Assembly: GCA_023457535.1 (NCBI GenBank)
Contig: JAEWLN010000093.1
Coordinates: 1 to 7,675, forward strand
DNA length: 7,675 bases
DNA from: Bacteroidota bacterium
GTDB lineage: Bacteria > Bacteroidota > Bacteroidia > Flavobacteriales > Flavobacteriaceae
Direction of reading: 5' to 3'
A program made the position numbers and the translations under genes. Shown piece after piece: positions 1-6,712 of the stretch (positions are counted from its first letter, which is position 1; the number at the start of each line of letters is the position of its first letter). The notes beneath the pieces were generated by a model that was not told the DNA's origin, searched no databases, and worked only from the letters and a program-made list of their open reading frames with translations.

Positions 1-1661
1 GCAATCTGGCGCTGCTGCAACTCGTATGGCAGATACGCAGGCAACGATACGATTTGCTCATCGACGCTTACGGCAAACTGGAAAGCTACATTTTCGTGCT
101 GCTGACAGGCGCCAAGCGACGCATTTCGTACGCCAAACCAGGCAGGCATTTTATGTTTACGGACAACGTGCCTTTAGCCGAATTCCCGCGTACAAACATG
201 GGCCTGGCCATCGAACGACGCTTGTCGCTGCTCCAGCCGCTGCATCTGGATATAGAACCCGATCCGTTCCCGAAATTGTTCGTCACGGAAAGCGAAAACC
301 AACGCGCCCGCGCACTTTTGTCCAACCACGGCGTTGATCCGGGGCGAAAAACGGTCATGATCAGTTTGCTCGGCAGTGAAAAATCCAAGACCTATCCGCT
401 CGATTTTATGGCCGATCTGGTCGATACGGTCGCCGGGCGCGAGGTCAACATCCTGTTCAACTATTTCCCATCGCAAGTCGAAGAGGCAAGAAAAGTCTTC
501 GATTCGTGCAAAAAGACGACGCAGCAAAAAATTTACTTCGATTTGCTTGGCAAGGACCTGCGCGCATTCATCGCTATTATGAACAATTGCGATATGATTG
601 TGGGCAACGACGGCGGGGCGATCAACATGGCCAAATCGCTCGGCAAGCCGTCGTTCATTATTTTTTCGCCGTGGATCGAAAAAAAGATCTGGTCTACGTT
701 CGAGGACGGAGTGCGCCACGTTTCGGTCCATTTGCAGGAATTCCGGCCCGAATTGTTCGAAGGCCGATCGGAGAAAGAACTCAAAGCGCGTACGCCTGAA
801 TTGTACCGGAAATTTCTGCCGGAAATGTTCACAGGCAAACTCATCGGGTTTCTCGAAGGGAATCTCGCTGCGACATCGGCCCCACCGCTGCAAATCGTGC
901 CGGTGCCGTTGCCGCTAAGCGCGCTGATCATCACTTACAACGAGCAAAATCACATTGCCGCGGTCATGGAAGACCTGGGATTTACCGACGAGATCATCGT
1001 CGTGGATTCCTTCAGCACGGACGACACGCCGCAAATCGTAAACCGGTTTGGCAATGCGCAGCTGATCCAGCACAAATTCGTCGATTATACGTCACAGCGC
1101 AATTTCGCGATCGATGCGGCGCGCAATCCCTGGATTTTGTTCCTGGATGCGGACGAGCGGCTGACCGACGCGCTTAAGGACGAAATCATCGAAACCATCC
1201 AGCGCAAAGATGCCAAAAGCGCGTATCTTTTTTACCGTACCTTTATCTTTGAAAATCGCAAACTGCGCTTTAGCGGGTGGCAAACCGATAAGATTTTCCG
1301 ATTGTTCCAAAAGGACAAAGCGCGTTATACGACCGAACGGCTGGTGCACGAAAAACTGACCGTCGACGGTTCGATCGGGAAATTAAAAAACAAACTGGTC
1401 CACTTTTCCTACACCGATTATGCGTCGTACAAAAACAAAATGATCAGCTATGGGAAATTCAAGGCCAAGGAAGAATACCTCAAAGGCGTAAACCCTAATT
1501 TCTATCATTTTTACCTGCACCCGGCCTATAAGTTCATGTATCAGTTTATCGTCAGGCTTGGATTCCTCGACGGCAAAAAAGGAGTGATCATTTGCTACCT
1601 CAACGCGCTCAGTGTGGCCGTACGGTATCGCGAACTCAGGAAAATGCGCACCTCGGAATAA
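1..1661 (+). CDS. Bifunctional glycosyltransferase: GT9 (heptosyltransferase-like) domain fused to GT2 (WaaE/KdtX-like) domain, 5' partial
   Basis: The frame is open from base 3 to the TAA at 1659-1661, so the true start is left of the window and 552 residues are visible. A TTG at base 54 is in frame but lies inside conserved GT9 sequence and is not a credible start. Residues about 1-287 are the GT9 half: a YDLLIDAYGK segment, a VMISLLGSEKSKTYP strand-loop that opens the nucleotide-sugar half, and VGNDGGAINMAKSLGKP (about 200-216), the counterpart of the family's D-[TS]-G-x-x-H signature. A Pro-rich linker (about 288-304) leads to a GT2 domain: ALIITYNE (307-314), VVDSFSTDDT, SQRN (364-367) and the metal-binding DADE (382-385). 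The C-terminal part resembles WaaE/KdtX LPS-core glucosyltransferases. Family knowledge suggests two sugar additions to the LPS core on the cytoplasmic face of the inner membrane; the actual sugars cannot be read from sequence. The N-terminal GT9 residues, including the catalytic Asp region, are outside the window. The adjoining convergent Kdo-kinase-like gene supports an LPS-core role. Confidence 0.9.
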   Translation, partial: NLALLQLVWQIRRQRYDLLIDAYGKLESYIFVLLTGAKRRISYAKPGRHFMFTDNVPLAEFPRTNMGLAIERRLSLLQPLHLDIEPDPFPKLFVTESENQRARALLSNHGVDPGRKTVMISLLGSEKSKTYPLDFMADLVDTVAGREVNILFNYFPSQVEEARKVFDSCKKTTQQKIYFDLLGKDLRAFIAIMNNCDMIVGNDGGAINMAKSLGKPSFIIFSPWIEKKIWSTFEDGVRHVSVHLQEFRPELFEGRSEKELKARTPELYRKFLPEMFTGKLIGFLEGNLAATSAPPLQIVPVPLPLSALIITYNEQNHIAAVMEDLGFTDEIIVVDSFSTDDTPQIVNRFGNAQLIQHKFVDYTSQRNFAIDAARNPWILFLDADERLTDALKDEIIETIQRKDAKSAYLFYRTFIFENRKLRFSGWQTDKIFRLFQKDKARYTTERLVHEKLTVDGSIGKLKNKLVHFSYTDYASYKNKMISYGKFKAKEEYLKGVNPNFYHFYLHPAYKFMYQFIVRLGFLDGKKGVIICYLNALSVAVRYRELRKMRTSE

Positions 1662-2426
1662 TTACTTCCAGAATTTGAGCGCCTTTTTAAGCCGTATCTT
1701 TTGGTGGAATCTGACCTGGAAATCATTCGTATAAAACCACATGCGATCAAAGATTTCCTGCTCTGATTGATGCCGATACAACTGGGCATACGCATGCGCC
1801 ATTACCGCTACCATTTCGCGTTTTGGCGTAAGCCGCGAGAGGTTTTTCATGCGCGTTTCAAATGACATGCTACTGTGGAATTCCATCCGGTTCAAATCGA
1901 CGAGAAAAAAAGCATAACGCCCGTCGGCCTCTTTGCGAATCAGCGTATTGCCAGGCGAATGATCGAGAAATTCGATGCCGTGCTCGTGCAATTGAAAGCA
2001 AAAAGCCACAAATTGACGCAGGATGTTGTCGTGATCCGGATAATCAGGCACTTCAACAAGTTCGCGGTACGTTAAATCGCACTGCAGGTGCTCGCTGATG
2101 TAAAAACTTTTTCCGAGCCCGGAAATCAAAAACTGCTCCGCGTACGCAATGGGCTGTGGTGTGCCGATACCGTGTGACAACAAAATATTGGCAAACTCAA
2201 ACGAGCGACGCGCCTTGGATTTTCGGAAAAACCGGTATGCCACGCGGTTGATCACGTTGGGTACCTTGAACGATTTGATGTTGACCGTCCTGTCGCCCAA
2301 CCCGAATAACTTGATCTTGTTGCGCTTGCCATCGCCAAAAAGATTGCCGCTGCTGTCGAACTGGTCGATGAAGCGCTTGAGATCGGTAGAATATTGGGAA
2401 AATTCGGGATGGAAATGTAAATGCAT
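1662..2426 (-). CDS. Lipopolysaccharide (Kdo) kinase-like protein, 254 aa
   Basis: A protein-kinase-like fold of the LPS kinase family (Kdo/WaaP/InaA type), expected to phosphorylate Kdo in the lipid A-core inside the cell using ATP. Visible kinase features, numbered from the ATG: a strand with K51 and K54 as ATP-lysine candidates, E77 in a basic helix (the alpha-C Glu position), the catalytic loop FLDHSPGN with D155 and N160, and VDLN with D177 in the place of the DFG Asp. The length is normal for KdkA-like proteins. The ATG at 2424-2426 is chosen; a TTG codon just upstream (2427-2429) is also in frame but adds only one residue. No Shine-Dalgarno is seen, and a Bacteroidota-type promoter lies immediately upstream. 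The C-terminus is strongly basic with aromatic residues (ending ALKFWK), which may favour membrane contact. The stop codon directly abuts that of the convergent GT9-GT2 gene. Kdo as the acceptor is an inference from family and neighbours. Confidence 0.85.
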   Translation of the reverse strand: MHLHFHPEFSQYSTDLKRFIDQFDSSGNLFGDGKRNKIKLFGLGDRTVNIKSFKVPNVINRVAYRFFRKSKARRSFEFANILLSHGIGTPQPIAYAEQFLISGLGKSFYISEHLQCDLTYRELVEVPDYPDHDNILRQFVAFCFQLHEHGIEFLDHSPGNTLIRKEADGRYAFFLVDLNRMEFHSSMSFETRMKNLSRLTPKREMVAVMAHAYAQLYRHQSEQEIFDRMWFYTNDFQVRFHQKIRLKKALKFWK

Positions 2427-2445
2427 CAAGTGGGTCTAACTCGGA

Positions 2446-2477
2446 CAAAAATAGACATTGCTTTTTATTTTTCCAAT
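2446..2477 (-). promoter_or_regulatory. Bacteroidota-type promoter for the Kdo-kinase-like gene
   Basis: On the minus strand the -33 box reads ATTG (2477-2474; three of four bases of TTTG). A 20-nt spacer (2473-2454) follows, and then TATTTTTG (2453-2446), a perfect match to the -7 consensus TAnnTTTG used by Bacteroidota sigma factors (consensus spacing 19-21). Nineteen bases separate the -7 box from the ATG at 2426, so the leader would be very short. The position, spacing and match are seen directly; use in the cell is inferred. Confidence 0.6.
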
Positions 2478-2508
2478 TTAACCCCTACTTTTACGCAAAT
2501 TTGTGGCA

Positions 2509-3579
2509 ATGGCAAACAAAGTCTTCCTCGAGACGCACAACCTCAAAAACCGCGCGGGCGGCCTCGGGACGTTCAACTACGAACTGATCAAAGGGTTGGC
2601 CCAAATCGATCACGACGGTATTGAACTGACGCTCAATGTACAGGATCCGGAATCGCTGCGCGCCGAATTTGGCGACCGGTTCCAATACCGAAAGTACAGC
2701 AGCCTGACACGCCATTCGCTGTTCAGGATTCGCGAAAAGTACGATTTGTGGCATTCCGTCAATCAAAATACCAAAGTCGAGCCTGCGCGCGTATCGAAAT
2801 ACCTGCTCACGGTGCACGATGTGAATTTTGCGGAGGAAACCGGCGATAAAAGCGCTGAATTGCGCCGCCTTTTTAAGGATAAACTCGCACGGGCAACAGC
2901 CATCACCTACATATCGGAATTTGCCAAACTACAGGCGCACAGTCATTTTGACATTCCCGACGTGCCGCAATATGTGATTTACAACGGCAATCCGATCTCG
3001 ACGTTGCGCGATGTTTCGTCATACCGCCCGACGGTTCCTGTGGACCGCCCGTTTTTGTATTCGATCGGCGACTTTCTTGAGCGCAAGAACTTTTTGTCGC
3101 TTGTTAAAATGATGCCGCTCCTGCCCGATTTCAACCTGGTTATATCGGGAAACCACGACAAGCCTTACGGACGCCAAATCCAGCAATTCATTACTGATAA
3201 TGGCCTGCAGGACCGCGTGTTCCTGACCGGAAAGGTTGACGATACGGCCAAACAGTATTTTTACGCGAACTGCCGCGCTTTTGTATTCCCGTCCATCCGC
3301 GAAGGTTTTGGCCTGCCTCCGATCGAAGCCATGGCGTTCGGAAAGCCGGTCTTTTTATCGGATAAAACGTCGCTTCCAGAAATTGGTGGCGACCACGCCT
3401 ACTATTGGACGCATTTCGATCCCGAGTATATGAGCACCGAAATTGCCAGCGGGCTTGCGCATTTTCAGGCGAACAAACACCAAATGGAAACGCACATGAA
3501 AAACCGGGCGGCAAGCTTTGACTGGAAAGTCGCGGCCCAGCAATATCTGGACGTTTACCGCGATTTGCTGTCGAGATAG
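2509..3579 (+). CDS. GT4 family glycosyltransferase (group 1), 356 aa
   Basis: A retaining GT-B glycosyltransferase that would use a nucleotide sugar in the cytoplasm to extend a surface glycan. The N-terminal half has the Gly-rich loop AGGLGTFNYEL (residues 17-27) typical of GT4 acceptor domains, and LLTVHDVNF (99-107), a usual strand-turn motif. The C-terminal half has YSIGDFLERKNF (184-195), with the donor-phosphate-binding Arg/Lys at 192-193, and REGFGLPPIEAMAFGKP, which carries the E-x7-E pair E265 and E273. It most resembles the mannosyltransferase-like branch of GT4, but donor and linkage cannot be assigned. The ATG at 2509 is preferred over the in-frame GTG at 2503, as it is a standard start and leaves the N-terminal strand intact. 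No Shine-Dalgarno is visible. It is the only plus-strand gene in this part, divergent from the kinase gene and convergent, with a 6-nt gap, on the five-gene minus-strand operon. Confidence 0.9.
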   Translation: MANKVFLETHNLKNRAGGLGTFNYELIKGLAQIDHDGIELTLNVQDPESLRAEFGDRFQYRKYSSLTRHSLFRIREKYDLWHSVNQNTKVEPARVSKYLLTVHDVNFAEETGDKSAELRRLFKDKLARATAITYISEFAKLQAHSHFDIPDVPQYVIYNGNPISTLRDVSSYRPTVPVDRPFLYSIGDFLERKNFLSLVKMMPLLPDFNLVISGNHDKPYGRQIQQFITDNGLQDRVFLTGKVDDTAKQYFYANCRAFVFPSIREGFGLPPIEAMAFGKPVFLSDKTSLPEIGGDHAYYWTHFDPEYMSTEIASGLAHFQANKHQMETHMKNRAASFDWKVAAQQYLDVYRDLLSR

Positions 3580-3585
3580 GCCGGC

Positions 3586-4452
3586 TTATTTTTTAAACAG
3601 GAACTTGAACCACTGTCCGAAATTTTTCTTCCAGATATAAAACGACGACGGCAATAAATCCGAACCGTCAAAATTACGCGTGATCTCGTCGATTGTATTG
3701 CCTTGGACGAAATCGAGCTCGTTCCATTTTTCAGGCTGGATGTAGAAAAAACCGCGCATCGATTGGTAATTGGACTTGTTGACCGAACGCCATTTGTCCA
3801 TGAACGCATCGACGTTGACCTCGTCATTGTGGCCCCAGTTGCGCAACTTGAACTCAATTTCCGACTCGGTGCGTGCCAGCGACTCGTGCCACAACACATT
3901 GTCGGTGTAAATGATGCGCTGGCGGGTATTGCGCGCCACGCGGTAATTGGGGAATGTCGTCGCCATGAGTCCGCGCGTGGGCACTTTGACGTACAACATC
4001 CCGCCGTCAGTGTATTTGAACATGTTGATCAAAAAACACGCGAACTGCACCTTGTTGTTCTCCGGATCGTTGAGCAGGTGATCGTGGCGGCGCAAATCGG
4101 CAACAAACTTTTTGAAATCGAGGAAATATTCGTCGCTGTCCACCTGGATCAACCAGTTTCCGACGCCCATCTTGACCGACAGCATATGCCGTTCGCGGTT
4201 GTCGTTCTCAATGGCTGACAGATGCGGCACGTAAAAATCATCGCGGTAGAACGTGATTTTACGTTCCACATCGAATGCTTTGAGCCAGTCGTAAAACGCC
4301 GGATCGACGGTAAACGTTGCGCCGGACCATGTGCGGTTCTGGTGATCGGCAGCGATAAAAATGTGGTCCGCATCAGCATAGACGGGCGGGATCGAGTTTT
4401 TCAACTTCTCATAATCATAGGACAGCAAAAAACCGACGTGTATTTTCTTCAT
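3586..4452 (-). CDS. GT-A type glycosyltransferase with DSD motif, 288 aa
   Basis: A probable cytoplasmic glycosyltransferase that I cannot place in a precise family; it resembles the diverse GT2-like group. Visible features are an N-terminal strand (MKKIHVGFLLSYDYE), a region of charged loops, LIQVDSDEYFLDF (101-113) with the metal/nucleotide-sugar DxD motif at D105-S106-D107, and downstream LWHESL (187-192) and NWGHNDE (205-211), which could supply acceptor-side or metal-binding histidines. The extreme C-terminus is aromatic and basic (WFKFLFKK), consistent with peripheral membrane attachment. The ATG at 4452-4450 has an A-rich upstream stretch and no Shine-Dalgarno, as is usual in Bacteroidota. 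It is the last gene of the minus-strand operon, 3 nt after the GT2 gene, and ends 6 nt from the convergent GT4 gene. The substrate is unknown. It could have a broader GT-A nucleotide-diphospho-sugar transferase role. Confidence 0.75.
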   Translation of the reverse strand: MKKIHVGFLLSYDYEKLKNSIPPVYADADHIFIAADHQNRTWSGATFTVDPAFYDWLKAFDVERKITFYRDDFYVPHLSAIENDNRERHMLSVKMGVGNWLIQVDSDEYFLDFKKFVADLRRHDHLLNDPENNKVQFACFLINMFKYTDGGMLYVKVPTRGLMATTFPNYRVARNTRQRIIYTDNVLWHESLARTESEIEFKLRNWGHNDEVNVDAFMDKWRSVNKSNYQSMRGFFYIQPEKWNELDFVQGNTIDEITRNFDGSDLLPSSFYIWKKNFGQWFKFLFKK

Positions 4453-4455
4453 GGC

Positions 4456-5274
4456 TTATTTTTTTAATTTGGGCAGGAACAGCAAAACCAGGCTCATAAA
4501 GCCTTTTGTGATTTTCCACGCCAACGGGTATTTTTCGATATGGAACAATTGCCGCGTACGCTTGGCATTGAGTTTACTAAGCACTTTGTAATCGTCGGCA
4601 AACAGCGGGAAAAATTTCCGGATGGACTTCATGCGCTCTTCTTCGTGCAGTTTTTCATACTTTGGATTGGACGAAATTCCCGTAAAATCATAGATCGCAA
4701 CGGTCAGATCGATGTGCCTGTACGGTACACCGGCTTTGCAGATCGTATACAAAAAAAACTCCCCGTCCGAATAAATCTTGTAATCCTCGTTGTATAAAAA
4801 GTGATCGAAAAACAACTGCCGTCGGATAAATGTCGCCTGGTGGCACAACGCTGCGGTGTAGAAAAACGAGAACGACAATTGGTCCGGATACGTTTTGAGC
4901 CGCTCCGAATGTGGTTTTTTGACGATGACGTCGCCGTAATAAATAGCGCATTGGCCGTCGATCAAGGCATCTGCCCGCTCCAAAACCGATTCATTATGGA
5001 ACAAATCGCCGCTGTTCATAAAGATCACGAACGTGCCTTTAGCTGCAACGATGCCTTTGTTCATCGCGTTGTAGACGCCTTTATCTGGTTCGCTGAGCGC
5101 ATAATCGATCCGGTCGGCAAACGATGCGATGACTTCTTTCGACCCATCGGCGCTGTTGCCATCAATGACCAGGAATTCGAAATCTCTGAACGTTTGCCCA
5201 ACGACGCTTCCGACCGTCTTTTGCAAGCCGTCCTTGTCGTTGTAATTGATGGTAATGATCGAGAATTTGGGCAT
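4456..5274 (-). CDS. GT2 family glycosyltransferase (WcaA-like), 272 aa
   Basis: A family 2 inverting glycosyltransferase, cytoplasmic or membrane-associated, adding one sugar to a growing surface glycan. Residues 4-12 FSIITINYN are the first Rossmann-like strand. LVIDGNSADGS (35-45) holds the uridine-binding Asp, SEPDKGVYNAMNKG (61-74) is a strongly conserved block of this subgroup, and FMNSGD (85-90) takes the place of the DxD motif. CHQATF (144-149) and the acidic SDGE (169-172) are the acceptor-side and catalytic-base regions. The C-terminus is a hydrophobic stretch ending in lysines (about 257-272, LFLPKLKK), suggesting membrane attachment. Its ATG shares its A with the TGA stop of the MBOAT gene (TGATG), so translation is probably coupled. 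The next gene starts 3 nt after its stop. The sugar donor cannot be told from sequence. Confidence 0.9.
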   Translation of the reverse strand: MPKFSIITINYNDKDGLQKTVGSVVGQTFRDFEFLVIDGNSADGSKEVIASFADRIDYALSEPDKGVYNAMNKGIVAAKGTFVIFMNSGDLFHNESVLERADALIDGQCAIYYGDVIVKKPHSERLKTYPDQLSFSFFYTAALCHQATFIRRQLFFDHFLYNEDYKIYSDGEFFLYTICKAGVPYRHIDLTVAIYDFTGISSNPKYEKLHEEERMKSIRKFFPLFADDYKVLSKLNAKRTRQLFHIEKYPLAWKITKGFMSLVLLFLPKLKK

Positions 5275-5276
5275 CA
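5272..5276 (-). other. TGATG stop/start overlap (MBOAT to GT2)
   Basis: Read on the minus strand, the TGA stop of the MBOAT gene (5276-5274) and the ATG of the GT2 gene (5274-5272) share one base. This arrangement normally means translational coupling by termination-reinitiation and places both genes on one transcript. Confidence 0.8.
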
Positions 5277-6710
5277 GAACTGGAAATAAATGAATTGCTG
5301 GCTCGCGCCGCGGAATTCAAAAATAAGAAAAACGATCGTATAATAGAACAGCCAGCGCAGAACCATCGGCCAGCGGTTGGGCAGTTTTTCGAGCGCATAA
5401 TGCTGCTGGCGCCCAAGCCATTCGACAACCACCAGAACGGCAATCATCCAAACGGTAGAATTCCGTACGCCTTCCGGTTTGGAAAACACCGATGCCGAAA
5501 ACATTTCAGAGAGGAACGCAAGGGCCGATGAAACACTGTCCGCGCGAAAGAAAATCCATGCAAATACCGTTAGCGCAAACGTCACGACAATGGCGATTAA
5601 ATCGCGGAATTCAGGGAAAATGCGGCCCGGAGCCACTATTTCAAGATGGTTGCGGTTGGTCTTAAAAATAACCGACGGCATGATGAACAACGCATGCAGC
5701 AATCCCCACACAATAAACGTCCAGTTGGCCCCGTGCCAGAACCCCGACACGATAAAGATGACAAATGTGTTGCGGATGCGCATCCAATCCCCGCCTTTGC
5801 TGCCGCCAAGCGGAATGTAGAGATAATCGCGAAACCAACTCGAGAGCGAAATGTGCCAGCGGCGCCAGAATTCCGCGATGTCTCGCGAGAAATACGGGAA
5901 CGCGAAATTGCGCAACAAGTCAATCCCGAGCAGGCGCGCCGTTCCGAGCGCAATATCAGAATAACCTGAAAAATCACCATAGATCTGGAACGCAAAGAAA
6001 ATCGCGGCCACAACGTGCGTGCTGCCCGAGTAGGCCTCAGAGTTGCCAAAAACCATGTTGACGTATTCGGCGCAATTATCGGCGATGACCACTTTTTTGA
6101 ACAAGCCCCACAAGACCTGTTTGAGCCCGTCGACGGCGCGGTGGCGGTCAAAAACGCGCTTGGTCTGGATTTGGGGCAACAGGTGCGTGGCGCGTTCGAT
6201 CGGGCCGGCAACGAGCAGCGGGAAGAAGCTTACAAATACGGAATAATCGACAAAATTGCGCTCGGGCTTGATCCGGTCTTTGTAAATATCGATCACGTAC
6301 GACAATCCGTGGAACGTATAAAACGAGATCCCGACGGGCAAAATAACCTGCAATGTCCAGAAATCGGCGTGAAAACCAACCGCCGATAACGACGTGGCCA
6401 ACGATTCGGCAAAAAAATTATAGTATTTGAAAATCCCGAGAAACCCAAGGTTGATCCCGATGCTGAGCCAGAACCAGAACTTCTTCATCCCCGCTGACCG
6501 CGCGTCGTGCATTTTAAGCCCGGTGTAGTAGTCGAGCAATGTAGAAAACATCAGAAGGAACAAGAAACGCCAATCCCAGCACGCATAAAAAAAGTAGCTC
6601 GACACCAGCAGCAAAAGGTTCTGCCATTTGAGGTTGCCCTTGGCCACAAACCAATACAGCGCGAAGACCACGGGAAAGAAAATCGCGAAATCGAGCGAAT
6701 TGAACAGCAT
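5274..6710 (-). CDS. MBOAT family membrane-bound O-acyltransferase (AlgI/DltB-like), 478 aa
   Basis: A polytopic inner-membrane protein that would pass an acyl group (probably acetyl) from the cytoplasm to a periplasmic glycan or a partner protein. Many hydrophobic segments are visible, for example at about 9-23, 31-57, 78-97, 119-140, 157-170, 233-247, 314-342, 371-389 and 450-465. MBOAT hallmarks are present in the expected order: YTFHGLSYVIDIY (131-143), FPLLVAGPIERA (163-174), QIYGDFSGYSDIA (242-254), FWRRWHISLSSWFRDYLYIP (281-300) with H286, and SGFWHGANWTF (322-332) with the catalytic-type H326. The length is typical of AlgI-type proteins. Both ends overlap neighbours by one base in TGATG junctions, tying it to an upstream SGNH-like gene and a downstream GT2 gene. 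With two SGNH-like partners this resembles the AlgI/AlgJ/AlgX acetylation apparatus, but the alginate pathway itself is not present in the window, so the symbol algI is not assigned. Confidence 0.95.
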   Translation of the reverse strand: MLFNSLDFAIFFPVVFALYWFVAKGNLKWQNLLLLVSSYFFYACWDWRFLFLLMFSTLLDYYTGLKMHDARSAGMKKFWFWLSIGINLGFLGIFKYYNFFAESLATSLSAVGFHADFWTLQVILPVGISFYTFHGLSYVIDIYKDRIKPERNFVDYSVFVSFFPLLVAGPIERATHLLPQIQTKRVFDRHRAVDGLKQVLWGLFKKVVIADNCAEYVNMVFGNSEAYSGSTHVVAAIFFAFQIYGDFSGYSDIALGTARLLGIDLLRNFAFPYFSRDIAEFWRRWHISLSSWFRDYLYIPLGGSKGGDWMRIRNTFVIFIVSGFWHGANWTFIVWGLLHALFIMPSVIFKTNRNHLEIVAPGRIFPEFRDLIAIVVTFALTVFAWIFFRADSVSSALAFLSEMFSASVFSKPEGVRNSTVWMIAVLVVVEWLGRQQHYALEKLPNRWPMVLRWLFYYTIVFLIFEFRGASQQFIYFQF

Positions 6711-6712
6711 CA
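6708..6712 (-). other. TGATG stop/start overlap (SGNH-like to MBOAT)
   Basis: On the minus strand the TGA stop of the SGNH-like gene (6712-6710) shares its last base with the ATG of the MBOAT gene (6710-6708). It is the same junction type as at 5272-5276, pointing to coupled synthesis of the two partner proteins. Confidence 0.8.

Noticed and set aside
54..56. TTG as the start of the GT9-GT2 protein
   Set aside because: The frame stays open upstream to the window edge and the sequence before it (NLALLQLVWQIRRQRYD) fits GT9, so this codon is internal.
174..893. Long minus-strand open frame (239 codons) opposite the GT9 domain
   Set aside because: It is antisense to a clearly conserved domain, has no recognisable motif and an Arg/Phe/Gln-heavy composition typical of a shadow frame.
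2462..2493. Plus-strand promoter TTTT-N20-TACTTTTA for the GT4 gene
   Set aside because: The -7 box lacks the conserved final G and the -33 box lacks its G in an AT-rich stretch, so chance is likely; kept only as a possibility in the findings.
3577..3600. Possible terminator at GGCCGGC followed by a T-rich run between the GT4 and DSD transferase genes
   Set aside because: GCCGGC is a palindrome without room for a loop, so no stable stem-loop forms; the T-run belongs to the lysine-coding end of the minus-strand gene.
3703..4218. Plus-strand open frame (171 codons) opposite the DSD glycosyltransferase
   Set aside because: It is rich in Val/His/Leu without motifs and sits antisense to a coding region joined closely to its operon.
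4801..5289. Plus-strand open frame (162 codons) opposite the GT2 gene
   Set aside because: It lies fully antisense to a gene with strong family motifs and shows no domain, promoter or start signal of its own.
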